DNA of 64,000 nt from Blepharisma stoltei (Eukaryota > Ciliophora > Heterotrichea > Heterotrichida > Blepharismidae): positions 817,501 through 881,500 of the forward strand of contig CAJZBQ010000058.1 in assembly GCA_914767885.1 (NCBI GenBank). Reading direction: 5' to 3'. Of this stretch, positions 21,634-32,751 are shown piece after piece. The notes beneath the pieces are model-generated. The model saw only the letters and a program-made list of their open reading frames with translations. It was not told where the DNA came from and searched no databases. A program made the translations under genes and the position numbers. Each line of letters begins with the position of its first letter. Positions within the stretch are counted from its first letter, which is position 1.

Positions 21634-22578
21634 TAGCTCATACCCCTATATAGATTTATTTATCGAGCAAAATGCCCTGGCCTCTTGAACGAGCAAAACA
21701 GACTCTCTCAAAGAGATGAGCTCAATCTCTATATCAGTAAGTGGTAAAACGTGCCATGTCAAAAAATGGTAGCAAGCGTGAAAAAGTTGGCAAGTAAACG
21801 CGCCGATTTTACAAGTGGCTTTATTATTAAATTAATTTAAAATTTAAGATACTCAATTAGACTGAGAGCACCCAATCAATCAGGTTTCTGATGATAAACC
21901 TAATCAAACACCAAATGTAGCATTTCATTTTTAGACATCTTGGAGAGAAATGATGAAATCATAAAATATCTACGACTTTCATACCTCGAAAAAAAACTCA
22001 AAAGTGCGACTCCCCCCTTTAACCCATCAAAGGTCTCCAAGAGTTCTTGCTTCAGTTGATACATCTCTCAAAATCTCCAATAATTTTTGGACTTATGCTC
22101 GATGCAAGATGTCATCATGATGGCGTCGTCCATTTAGAGAAACTGATATGAGTAATGCCTAAAGAAAAATTCAAAAGTGCGACTCCCCCCGTTAACCTAT
22201 CAAAGGTCTCCACTAGTTATTTCTTCGGTTGAGACATCTCTAAAAATCTCCAATAATTTTTAGATTTATTCTTGATAAAAGATGGCTTCCAGTATGGAGA
22301 AGCTGAGAATGGCATCTAGTTTTATTCATAAATTTTATATGTATCATTTATTATTTATGTATTTATTATTATCATTATTCTTAATTTATAAGACCTTTTT
22401 AAAATCGGCGCGTTTACTTGCCAACTTTTTCACGCTTGCAACCATTTTTTGACTTGGCACTTTTTACCACTTACTGATATAGAGATTGAGCTCATCTCTT
22501 TGAGAGAGTCTGTTTTGCTCGTTCAAGAGGCCAGGACATTTTGCTCGATATAGAAATCTATAAAGGGGCATGAGCTAT
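21634..22578. mobile_element. long-inverted-repeat (foldback) element, ~945 bp
   Basis: Arms of about 175-190 bp (21634-21820 and 22403-22578) are near-perfect inverted repeats, containing for example CGCGCCGATTTTA, AAGTGGTAAAACGTGCCATG and GAGATGAGCTCAATCTC. The middle holds two diverged direct copies of about 130 bp (about 21985-22115 and 22155-22285; shared AAAAGTGCGACTCCCCCC and ATCTCCAATAATTTTT). No transposase is encoded. Confidence 0.8.
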
Positions 22579-22680
22579 AATATTAAAGCTAAATATCTAG
22601 CTAATTCTATTAATTTAAACAGTTTTCATTTTAAAGCATAAATTTTACAAATTAAATTAATATTTGCTTTAAAATTATAG

Positions 22681-22725
22681 GCATATCCTGTAAATAACCC
22701 ACATTAGGCTATTTACAGGATATGC
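22681..22725. repeat. perfect 16-bp stem hairpin
   Basis: GCATATCCTGTAAATA (22681-22696) and its exact complement (22710-22725) with a 13-nt loop, inside the right half of the split MITE. The region is otherwise low-complexity AT, so the stem stands out. Possibly a small foldback insertion. Confidence 0.75.
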
Positions 22726-22914
22726 TTATATTTCTAATTGGAACTTTTTAAAATTTCTCAAAAAATATTTGTTACAAGATTTATATAAAAAAATTGCTCC
22801 ATGGAAAGAACAAAATTTTTTAATCATGGAGGGGGAGTAATTAAAACGATAAATCATGTAGAAATTATAACTATAAATTAAAAAAATGCATACAATCAAT
22901 TAAAAAAAGTTGAT

Positions 22915-23440
22915 TAATATGATATAAATTAGTGCAATTGACTTAGTTTGTAAGTTTTTACACAAGAAAATCTAAAAGTTGATCTAATAAATATAGCTCA
23001 GAGCAATTTCAATGAGTCCCAAGTCTGTATTCAGCATCAAAAGGCTTTCATAAAGAAGTTCCAGTCTAATTATGCATAAGCACTTATTTATCCTGTAATT
23101 ATACAGACTTTATTAATCTTAAAATAATTCATATTTTTCAAATTATTAGCTGTTGATAACCTGAATATGAGAAAAAGATAATTTATTCATATATGCCAAG
23201 ACTTTTAAGTCAATTTTAGATCTGATTGCTTCTATTTTACTTGATCCATTTTACAAATTTTTATTTCAATAATTTACCCAAAACTAGGCAAAACTTGCTT
23301 ATTTATGCTACTCTAAATATAATTTTATTTCCGCAGCCATATAAATCAATAAATATTCTAACATATTTTATTAGATTCGTTTTAGTGCTGCATTCCTTTA
23401 TGAACATATTTAATTGCTAATAAGAGCAAGGATAAAAATT
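22915..23440. repeat. duplicated upstream region of the membrane-protein genes
   Basis: Matches about 18300-18809 at many points (AAATATAGCTC, ATAATTTACCCAAAACTAGG, TTTTAGTGCTGCATTCCTTTATGAA). It shows that the gene and about 500 bp of upstream sequence were copied together. A shorter part recurs upstream of 24850. Confidence 0.6.
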
Positions 23441-24258
23441 ATGGAAGAAGAATATATCAAGCTATTTCTCATTTGAAACCTAGCTTTCACCTTTATAGCT
23501 AATTCTCCGTTTGTATTTTTTATTCAGATACTTGCAATTGCAATAGTTTTAAACATCGATGATGGTTCTTGTGATAAGCCGATTAGGTAGTTTCTAAATA
23601 GGCAATGACTCATTGTATGAGAAGCTGTTAATTGTTTTCTTATTGTAATTTTTTCTATATTAATAATAGAGAAAATCAATAAAAAAATCCAAAAATTCCT
23701 GCTTACTCCCCCCTCCGTGAGCGAACAATAATAACATTGGAAAATCCCTATTTTTTGCCCAAAAACCCACCGAATAAAAAGTTTGATATATAAATGATTA
23801 TTATGATGAAATATCTAGCTAGTTCTGTTTAATTTAAACAAATTGTGTTTTAAAACATAAATTTTACAAATTAAATAAATATTTGCCTTCCAATTTTGTA
23901 AATTTGGATTTTTTTAAATTTCGAAGATAGCAAAATATATATATATATTTGTTTTTAAAAATTAATTAATTTAACCCTCCTCCATGAACGAAAAAAATTT
24001 TTATTTTCTATTGGAGGGGGAGTTATTTTTATTTTCATACCTGGAAGACTCTTTAGCGTTGCGTGAGTGATTGTTGGGAGTTTATGGGAGTTTAAAAGTG
24101 ATGACTGCTATGATGATTTTTACAACGGCTGGGCTTTAAATTTAGCAACATTAATTGTTGATTATATCAGTATTGGAGCATTTTTCTGCTTACTATGCTA
24201 CATTGGCATGTGTTCTTGTCTTACTCACATGTTTAGAGGATGGAAAATTACATTTTAA
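23441..24258 (+). CDS. small membrane protein, family member 2
   Basis: 161 codons once a 15-nt intron (23587-23601, GTAGTTTCTAAATAG) and a 320-bp MITE (23704-24023) are removed; exact multiple of three. Four hydrophobic segments with DDGSCDKPIRQWLIVW, VIVGSLWEFKSDDCYDDFYN and the last helix LIVDYISIGAFFCLLCYI, ending Cys-poor. The GTG in place of ATG before IVG shows that the reading passes through the MITE rather than restarting after it. Confidence 0.75.
23704..24023. mobile_element. MITE family 1 acting as IES
   Basis: TTACTCCCCCCTCCGTGAGC at the left and GGAGGGGGAGTTA at the right, TA on both sides. TA-to-TA removal joins QKFLL to IFIFIPGRLF in frame within the membrane-protein gene. 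Confidence 0.85.
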
Positions 24259-24849
24259 AATAAATAATCAATTAATCGTAAAATGAACTTTAGCAATATT
24301 AATTATTGATTATTTTAGCATTGTACTCATTTCCTTCTTACTATACTTTTATTTTATATGTTCTTCTTGGATGAAAAAACGAGGGCTAAATTCTTGAAGC
24401 ACTCAATAGAGTAAATTCCACATATGAGATGGCTAATTGTATCGTATTTGTCAAGGGTATTTTATATTTGGTTTTGATATACACCCTTGTCGAAAGAATA
24501 AAAAAATCAGCGTTTATGGAAAATATAAAAATATTCTCCAATAAAGAAATTAAGCAATAACTTTGCACTTAGATATTAATCATACTATATTTTATTATTT
24601 TAAGTAGTATTTACTCAAATCTTAATAAAATAAGTAACAAATAGGCAAAAAATTTTACTAATATTTTTCACTTATTTCGAGTGTATAAAGCCATATTCTA
24701 TCTATATTTGGATAAGAAGATTCAAGACTCCATAGCTTATTTAGGCCATTCTAAATAGCATATTTATTTCTGTAGATTATTTTATCATATAAATAAATAT
24801 AATACTCCGGCATATTTTATTAGATTCATTTAGTAATATAAGTAAAAAT
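24259..24849. pseudogene. partial copy of the membrane-protein 3' end
   Basis: At about 24283-24362 a stretch resembles the last helix region of the neighbours (ACTTTAGCAATATTAATT, GATTATTTTAGCATTG), without the preceding exons. The remainder to 24849 is AT-rich and partly matches upstream sequence of the paralogues. Confidence 0.5.
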
Positions 24850-25526
24850 ATGGGAGAGGAAAAATCAGGTGCCGAACTCCAAGGAGCCGAAATATTAAAG
24901 AAGTGAAGCAAATCATTTTCCATTATAAACATATCTTTCACCTTGTTTGTCAACTTTTCGTTTGTATTTTTTATTCAGATAGTAGCAATTGCTATAGTTT
25001 TAGGAATTGATGAAGGCTCTTGTGATAAGCCGATTAGGTAGTTTCTAAATAGACAATGACTTATTGTATGGGCAATTGTTAATTGGTTTACTATAATAAT
25101 TTATACTTTATCACAGACAAAAAAATCAACGAAAAATTCCGAAATTTCCTGTTTAGGTATATGTTCACGGCTGGGGGATTCTTTAACTTTGCGTGAATGA
25201 TAGTTGGAAGTGTATGGGAGTTTGAAAGCGATGGCTGCTATGATGATTTTTACAACGGCTGGGCTTTAACTTTAGCAATATTAATTGTTGATTATGTGAG
25301 CATTGGATTAGTTTGCTGCTTGCTAAGCTGCTTTTGTATATGCTCTGGAGCAGTGATTTTTGGGATGAGCAAACTAAATAAAGATATTATGCTCGAAGAA
25401 CTAGAAAAGAATTTGAAAGAGGCGCAAAAAGAGATGCAAAAAGAGGTAGAACGAGAGCGTGAAAATCTAGCTAAAGCAAACGCTGAATTAAATAAAAAAG
25501 AAGGGCAAGAAGAAAATCAGGCTTAA
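24850..25526 (+). CDS. small membrane protein, family member 3, with a 1-nt frame disruption
   Basis: Begins MGEEKSGAELQGAEILKKW, then the family signature FVFFIQIVAIAIVL, DEGSCDKPIR, the 15-nt intron at 25038-25052 and IVGSVWEFESDGCYDDFY. Between the second and third helix the frame is lost by one base in an A7 run at about 25124-25130; one extra A would restore it (KKINEKFRNFLF). The rest continues into a charged coiled-coil tail of about 55 residues absent from members 1 and 2. Either a recent null allele or a sequence error. Confidence 0.65.
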
Positions 25527-26944
25527 AATTAATAGCCACCATTTAGATCAATTAATTTATAATTGAAATATTTAGCTTTCGATTAAAAAGGCTAAATATT
25601 AAAGCAAAGATCTATATTTTTGCTGATAAAGCTAACTTACTTATAAATATTAATTTCTAAAATAAAATATTTTTTTAGTTCTTATATTTTCAATCATATT
25701 ATTCAACTGGTGCATATTTAATTCAGATCATGAATGGCATATTTTGACTAATTATTAGCTAAACAAACTAAAACACTAATTACTCAGCTGCATTTGTAAT
25801 TTACGATGATTGAGAGTTCAATCAATATTTACATTTAGTGTACTTAGGGTCCAATTCAACATATAATAAATGCCCAATAATGGCAGTCAATATGACATCA
25901 TCGGGCAACCTATATATTAAATTTAGAGCTTTACTCTATTTATTGGCTTATAAAAATCTTACTTAATGGGCAATCTTTTGTTTTGAAAGCGCTATTAATT
26001 CTCTTATTTTTAATATTTTTTACAATTGCAATCAAAGTCTTAAATTTTAAAAATAGTTTAAATAGGTTCCAACTATAAAGAAATTGCCTTAAAAATTAAA
26101 CTTACACAAGAATAAGCTTATTTATGAAATATAGCTCGTAATTCTTAGCCAAATCTGTCATTTCCTATTTATTAATAAGCGGCGTTAAAATTTTTTCAAA
26201 AATGATCAAAGTGCAAAATCTTCTTTGAAAAATATTAATTTTTCTCCAGCAACTCACTCTCGTTCATAATTTGCCTTAAAAGGTAATTTCTATAACTAAT
26301 TTGAATTAAAAATAAAATTAGATTTTATTTAGGTATTTTATAAAATTTCAATAAATGCAAGTCTGATCTAGTTTTATAATCCTGCTATGCAGGATTATAT
26401 AGCAGCAATATCAGCATAAAAGGGCTAGGCGCTTAAAATAAGAAGATTAAATTAGGATCAAACATATCGGGAAATTATTAAGCCTTAGGTTGATAGTTTC
26501 AATAGTGGGATTAATTAAGATCTCGATTTCTGGATTAGTTATAAATCAAATCAAAAGCAAACTCATTTATTGATTCACAGATATATCCTGAATTATAAAA
26601 TTATTAAAGTCTTTCAAAATAGCTAGGAATGACGAAAATGCAAATACGGTATTTTGACAACTAGAGGAAGGAACAAGAAATTATGGTTGCAAAATTACTA
26701 GGAATTTGCATTAAAAACAATTTCTTAACATTTGGAAACTTAATAATCATAATTCTCGCTACTCATTTTAGCTTTTTTTTTTACAAGAGAATCGTGCAAA
26801 TCTAATCTTTTCGTTTTCTACCTTTTGATTCGCCTTCATAAGCACTAAACCTCCAGGTTGTTAATTTCTTCAAATGAAGATTCCAGTCATTTAATATTTC
26901 TTAATGCTAACTTTACTAAAACAAAAAATTATAATAATCATACA
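25527..26944. other. AT-rich intergenic, nothing recognised
   Basis: No coding frame, TIR or GC-rich island stands out. A short direct/inverted motif TAATCCTGCTATGCAGGATTA near 26378-26398 can form a small hairpin. Confidence 0.4.
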
Positions 26945-27643
26945 ATGACACCCATCAGATCAATGACAAAATATTTAGCTACACACCTAAGATCATTTCA
27001 CAAGCGCGGCCTTAAGCGCACAAGCTTTGAAAAGAGACTACTTGGACTTTTCTTTACAAACAAAAACAAGAAACTAAAGCCTCCTAAAAAAGAAAATTTA
27101 AGATGTAAAATCATTCGCGGACACAAGAAGCTTATTAGGCAGTTTCAGAAGTCTACTACTCCGATTCGAAACTTAAACAAATGCGATCTCTCAATTAGCC
27201 AATCTGCGGAACTTTGGGATGTTATGCAGAATCATTATTTTATTAATAAAAATGAACTTGACGATATAAGTAGAACAGAAAATGGGCCGAAAACTGATGG
27301 AAAGACAAAAAGAGGCTTAGGCAGAAAAGGAATTCAGAACAGTTATAATTTATTATTCTGCAAAGAATATTTCAAGTCTTCAGTAGTAAAGCAATCTTTT
27401 TTTTATTATGTCCAGTTTTTATTTTCATATTTGGAGCCTGAACTCTTGTGTGAAAAATTTGATTTGAGATGTTGCAGATACGAGCATGATCGAAAATGTG
27501 CAGAAAAATGGTTGCTTTTAAAAAAATACTTTACAAATTATATGATTGAAGATTTAGAAACCACTCCATATGTTCCTTCTCAAGACGAAAATTATTTGCC
27601 AATCTTGGTGGATTTGCAGAATACTCCAGTTGAAGGTTTATAA
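26945..27643 (+). CDS. uncharacterised protein, paralogue of the gene at 34823
   Basis: 233 codons from ATG 26945, chosen because the paralogue starts at the matching place. A basic N-terminal half (HKRGLKRTSFEKRLLGLFF, IRGHKKLIRQF) is followed by a conserved C-terminal block: SSVVKQSFFYYVQFLFS, LCEKFDLRCCRYEHDRKC, then YMIEDLETTPYVP. The Cys/His cluster C-C-x4-H-x3-C could bind a metal, but this is inference. No known family recognised. A decayed third copy lies at about 32550-32690. Confidence 0.6.
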   Translation: MTPIRSMTKYLATHLRSFHKRGLKRTSFEKRLLGLFFTNKNKKLKPPKKENLRCKIIRGHKKLIRQFQKSTTPIRNLNKCDLSISQSAELWDVMQNHYFINKNELDDISRTENGPKTDGKTKRGLGRKGIQNSYNLLFCKEYFKSSVVKQSFFYYVQFLFSYLEPELLCEKFDLRCCRYEHDRKCAEKWLLLKKYFTNYMIEDLETTPYVPSQDENYLPILVDLQNTPVEGL

Positions 27644-27931
27644 AATAATATACACTTAAAAACATGTTTTTTATAATTAGTTATTCAAATAATTTATTAT
27701 CTTCACAGAATAGTGGGATATTTCCAAAAATTTCTTAGACTCTGCTTAACATTATCTATCGCTAAGTGCATAAAGGCTTTGAAATACTTAACCCAAATTA
27801 TGTAATTTTTCACTCTTAATATTCTCATAGAGCCTCTTAGCTTTAAAAAATTTCGTTAAATTCTTATAGCCAGCATTTAAGGCTAAATATTGAGATTGGA
27901 TGCAACAGAGCCTGAAATGATCAGCACTAGT

Positions 27932-28768
27932 TTTTGCAAAACAAAACTACCAGTAAAAGAGAGCTTGCTCTATTCTTGATTTTTGCGGGCGATATTCAAA
28001 ATGTTAAATTCTACATCACTGAGTGGGACAGCTACCAGCTCAAAATGAAGAACAATTATTCAGCAAAAACTTTATATGGGGCACAGAAAAACAGGATGTG
28101 AGCTATTGGTGTGCCTTCAATATATCAAAAAAGCACACTACGACTACCACATATAATGGAGCTCCACATATGTCAAGTTTCTGCCAAGACCTGTTCGTTA
28201 AGAAAAATTGGAAGTGCTACACCCAAATGATACAGTTTTTGCGAATCCCTTGATGACTTTTGCCCATTTTTTTGAATTCTCATTTGTAGAAAAAGGGATC
28301 TCAGAGCGCGCTAAAGAGTACGCCAAAGCAAAGAATAAAACCTATTGGGCAGCAGTTGCCAAATTAAACTTAAAAGCTTTATTGAATGATTATGTGTATA
28401 CTGATAGTATGTTATCTGATAATGCAAAAGATCCAAATCCTCCCCTTATAACATTTATCGAAGAAACATTCCATGCTCACAAAAGACCTAAAACCCTGAA
28501 CCTGTTGCACCTGCGATGAAAATACAACAAAAAAGACCAGGACTTTGAATTACCTGAAGAATTCACCGCAATTAAGCCTTTTGTAGATTGGAAAACTCAA
28601 GAAGAAAGCAATAATTTACTTTTGCAGAGCAAAATCCTCGACACCCACACGCCCTTAGCAAGAGTTGATGTTGGCAAGCGGGGAAACTATGATATCGATG
28701 ATAAAATCAAAAGAGATCTAAAAAAAACCTCAAAGGCATGGAAAATGGCAGAACCAGAAGCTTCCTAA
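27932..28768 (+). pseudogene. unknown gene broken by 1-nt losses in A runs
   Basis: Three frames in succession give protein-like sequence: LFLIFAGDIQNVKFYITEWD (to about 28055), then NFIWGTEKQDVSYWCAFN (to about 28205), then LHPNDTVFANPLMTFAHFF onward, ending EPEAS-TAA at 28766-28768. Each switch falls at a short A run (about 28055 and 28205) and would be repaired by one added A. No family recognised. Likely a decaying gene. Confidence 0.5.
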
Positions 28769-29065
28769 AAGCGACTAAACACCTCCTCCCTGAATGAAAC
28801 AATATATCAACATGCTGAATGAAAGTGAAAAGTATTCAACATAGTGTCTTTAGAAATCGACCAAGGGATGATAAAAAAAATATTTCCTGGTTATTGGCGC
28901 AGATAGTGTCGTTAGCGCTGCCTGACTCCTATATGAAAAAAACGATATGTCTAATATAGACTTAATAAGTTATTAAAAAGTCACTGGGAAGCTGGGCACT
29001 AGTATATATATTCATATTTAATTACTACCCAGTGACCGGTGACATTTTATTCATAAAATCCACCC

Positions 29066-29363
29066 TTTTTAATCTTAATTAAAAATCAATTAAAAACCTT
29101 GCTTCTTCCCGTTATCGCACAGCAAAACTAAATATATAGTCAGATAAAGCATCCAAAATCATTCATTCGTGACCTCCCTTTTAACCCTTAAATCCTAATA
29201 TTTAAAAAGTTATTACATATATAAAAAAATCCTCCCTTTTTAATTCCTAATTTAAAAATCAATTCCAACTAGCACATCTTCCCGTTACCCTACACCGAAA
29301 CTAAATATATATTCAGATAAAGCATTAAAAACCGTTCATATGTGACCTCCCTTTCATTAATCC
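29066..29363. repeat. imperfect tandem duplication, unit about 170-190 bp
   Basis: Two copies sharing CTTCCCGTTA, AACTAAATATATA, TCAGATAAAGCAT and GTGACCTCCCTTT in the same order. The surrounding 28769-29672 is otherwise non-coding. Confidence 0.7.
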
Positions 29364-29672
29364 AATCTCAAAAAACAAAAACTTATTCACATAAAAACAT
29401 AATATAGAATTGGCCAGGCTGTCATGCTGTTAGACTGCTAAGCTGCTTTCTAATAGTAATATTAAATCAAGGTGCTGGATTATGTTTTTATTATAGTGTT
29501 ATTATAAATGGATAATTAGGTTTAGATATTAAATTGTATATCCAGTTATAATTAATTTATGGGAGAGAGTGTTATTTTCATTATAGTTTTAGTTTTTTAT
29601 GAAATGCTAATCGATTTGATGAAAATTGAGGGCTTATTTTGATTGAGAGAGAGGAGGTTGTGTTATTAGAAT

Positions 29673-32030
29673 ATGAAAATGAAGAAGTTTATGCTGATTA
29701 GTTTAATTTCAAATACAGGTTTAGCTAAAGACAATTGGTATCTTTATAAAAATAATGAAGATTCTTTGATTACGAGTGCTGAAGTGATTATGTATTTGAA
29801 TTCTAATAAAGTAAAGAATTTAGACTATCGGCTTAAGGTATGTGTATGTTTAGGTTTGATTTCTGGAAGATTTAATATTTTATCTGGAACTCCGTATCAT
29901 GAATGATACTCGCTAGAAAAGCAAGTGCTTGAAAATATTCACAGTGCAAATCGTTGGATAATCCAAGAAGATGAGTTTACGAATCAGTTAATAGAGAATT
30001 TTATGGGCTTATTTTTTTCTCTGGATTTTAAATATCTTGGGATTCATGAGGTGTATTCATTACTGAATACGATTAATTTCAAATTGAAAGCGAAAGAAAG
30101 ATGTCGGTATATATTCCAAATATTGAAAGGAAGTTGTTGATCGGTTCTGTATTTTAAGATTTTTGACTCTCAGTTAAATTGGGATTGAGTATATGCATTA
30201 ATTGAGTGGATAACCTTCTTATATTCTCGTATTTTAAAGACCGATGTATTACAGTATGTAGATTTCAATGTAAGGCTATCGACTCAGCTCCTGTTGTTAT
30301 TAGTTTATTTCTGACAGATATGAATTTAAAATCAGTTATCACATCCCATTGTATCTAATAAATCAGATTTGTGAAGTTTCAGCAATAAGGCATTATTTGG
30401 ATTCTATATATTGCAGTAGCCAAGGTCTTTTGCCTTCTAGGCTGTGTATTTGCCAATCTAGTTATGAATTTCGAGGTCGTTTTTTGCAGTTACAGTGCTT
30501 TATGAATCGTGACACAAATGCAACGATCGTTGCCTAGCATATGCAAAATGGCTTGAGAGAAAAACAGAGGGTTATATAAAAGGTTCACAAGATATTTTCC
30601 CTATGTTTTATCAAGCATGAATATCTCTTCTAGACTCGTGCTGTGAGAGTGTGTGAACACCATATAAGACTCCTATGTCTTTATTACCTCCAGAAACTGA
30701 AAATAATCTATAATACTGCATCAAGAGATGACTTGGTTGAGGGATTTGCTGTTATTAGGCCGACATATACATCACGAGACTTTACAGATCCCAAGGTCGC
30801 ATATGATTACTTATTATCTCAGAATTTTACTTTGTTATTATCAGTGTATCCTTATAGAATTAAAGTAAATAAGGCATTTGTGCCATGTGGAGGGTGTATC
30901 TTTAAAAGAAAAAATTCATTTTGCAAATCGTAATCGTTATCCTGATAAATTATGTTTGCAGTGCGATAACCGACCATATTTGCATTATATAGGTTTGTAT
31001 TTCATCATTGGAAAAGTTGTGTTACAACGCTTGCATCTTATGTAGATATATTATTTAATTGTGACAGATTCCCTAACTCCCCCCCCCCTCCGTGAGCGAA
31101 CAAAACCATTAGAAAAATCGCCATTTTTTGACCAAAAACCCACCCTCCGTGAGTGAACAAAAATATTTTTAATAGAAAAAATTTTAATAGAAAAAAATTT
31201 TGCTATATAAGTGATAATTAGTATAATGAAATCTAGAGCTAATTCTGTTTAATTTTAAACAAATTGCGTTTTAAAACATAAATTTTGCAAATAAAATTAG
31301 TATTTGCTTCCCAATTTTTTGCAAATTAGGATTTTTTTTTAAATTTCGAAAAAAATATTTTTTTATAAAAATTTATATATAAATTGTTTTTAAAAAAAAA
31401 AAAATTAAACCCCCCTCCGTGAGTGAACAAAATTTTTTTGTTCGCTCACGGAGGGGGGGGGGGGGAGTAAGAGAAATGAAAAAATTAAATATAAAGGCAG
31501 TGTTGATTTATGGAATAATTTTATTCATATTGTAGGTTTATTTTGGTCATTGCATCTTGAAGAATACATTGAAGCTGGATACGACATTATTTCCCGTGTA
31601 GTATTTTTTGTAAATTATAGTATAGGTATTGATTCAAATTCATATCTTATTGAGGTCCCAGTCATTCAAACTGCTATTTTGCACAGTAGTACAATGCAAT
31701 TAACTTTGTATTCACTGTATAACAGGCAAGTGCATGGACCCATCGACTTACTAAAGAGATCTAAACAGAAAAAGATGTGCAGTACTTTAAATCTTATTGA
31801 CATTCTCTTAAAAGAAAACCTATATCTATGTGACTATTATTATTGATTATCTCAATATTAAATGCAACATTTTTACATTTAGAATCTTTATTCGTATGTT
31901 TAGAGAGCATCAAGAAGAGGAATTTGAAAGATCGACATATTTAAGTGTAACTTCGCGCCAATTAAGAGGTTTATATGATAAAATTAACCAGAAATATTCG
32001 TGGAGAGAGCGAAAGGCTATTAATAAATAA
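29673..32030 (+). pseudogene. unknown gene interrupted by a MITE and several frameshifts
   Basis: Begins MKMKKFMLISLISN and gives long protein-like stretches with TGA as Trp, but the frame changes near 30310, 30537, 30708, 30920 and 31000. Most changes sit in short T or A runs. The middle contains a CGGC ... CLQC pair (about 30885-30975) like a zinc knuckle. The MITE at 31076-31467 is removed precisely in frame (DRFP / KRNEKIKYKG). No known family. It is either a decaying gene or one whose other interruptions I cannot resolve. Confidence 0.45.
31076..31467. mobile_element. MITE family 1, well-preserved copy
   Basis: 392 bp, TA-flanked, with C9 and G14 terminal runs followed by TCCGTGAGCGAACAAAA. 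The left side has two tandem end motifs separated by CCATTAGAAAAATCGCCATT; the right side is a hairpin of the same motif. A good reference copy for the family. Confidence 0.9.
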
Positions 32031-32751
32031 TGTTATAGAGAAAAGGCTTTTCTGATCAGTTTATTTTTTGAGTGTAATGGCTTTCAAATAGACTCAATCT
32101 GAAAGATATTCTTTAAGGCTTGCAAGTATATCTTTGCATCAAAAGCATCAGCATTGGAAAGAGTTATTGTTTATATCATGCTTTTTTGAGCTTATATTTG
32201 GTATTTTTTAAAAAACTTATAAAAAGCTATCTTTAAAAGTAAATATTTGCAAAAAATACCATTAAAAAATTAGTGGATAGCATTAATTGAAAATAAGACT
32301 TATGGAATTTTATACATATTGATTGATTACTGTTGCTAGCAAATGGGATTAGAAACTATATATTACTGCAAGGAATTAAAATTATTGAATTAAGAAATGA
32401 TATTTAACTATAAAATAAACTTTCATGTGCAAAAATTTACATTGAATGTGAAATTTAAAGCTATTAAATAGCATTATAATAAATAATAAAGCACCAGCCA
32501 AATCAATCATCAAAGTTTAGTGCAAAATAAAAACAATCAGCAATGCAGCATCAAGCAAGCGAGTTTTGAAAAGAGACAACTAGAAATTTCAGCAAAAAAA
32601 GCCCAATCTCTACAAAAGAGTATCGAATGAAAATTATTTGGTGAGCACAATGGTCTTTTTAAGCAGCTTCAGAAATTTAATCCGCAATACTGAAATTCAT
32701 CAATTTTATATCAATATTAACTGTAAAAAGCAAATTTAATTATAATAGGAA
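32031..32751. other. intergenic, with relic of the 26945 gene family
   Basis: At about 32550-32690 the plus strand matches the middle of the 26945 gene at DNA level (AGTTTTGAAAAGAGAC, CAGCTTCAGAAATTTAATCC) but is full of frame breaks. The rest, including a possible extension of the preceding pseudogene to about 32220, has no clear gene. Confidence 0.45.

Larger units (their letters stand above)
21527..22842. mobile_element. MITE family 1 copy split by a larger element
   Basis: Left end (about 21527-21633: CTCCCCACCCCATTAGTGAG, AAAAACCATT, then the AT-rich body) and right end (about 22580-22842, ending CATGGAGGGGGAGTA) are halves of one diverged family 1 MITE, interrupted by the long-inverted-repeat element. 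The right border has TA; the left reads TGACTCC instead of TTACTCC, so its TA may be lost. Confidence 0.6.
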
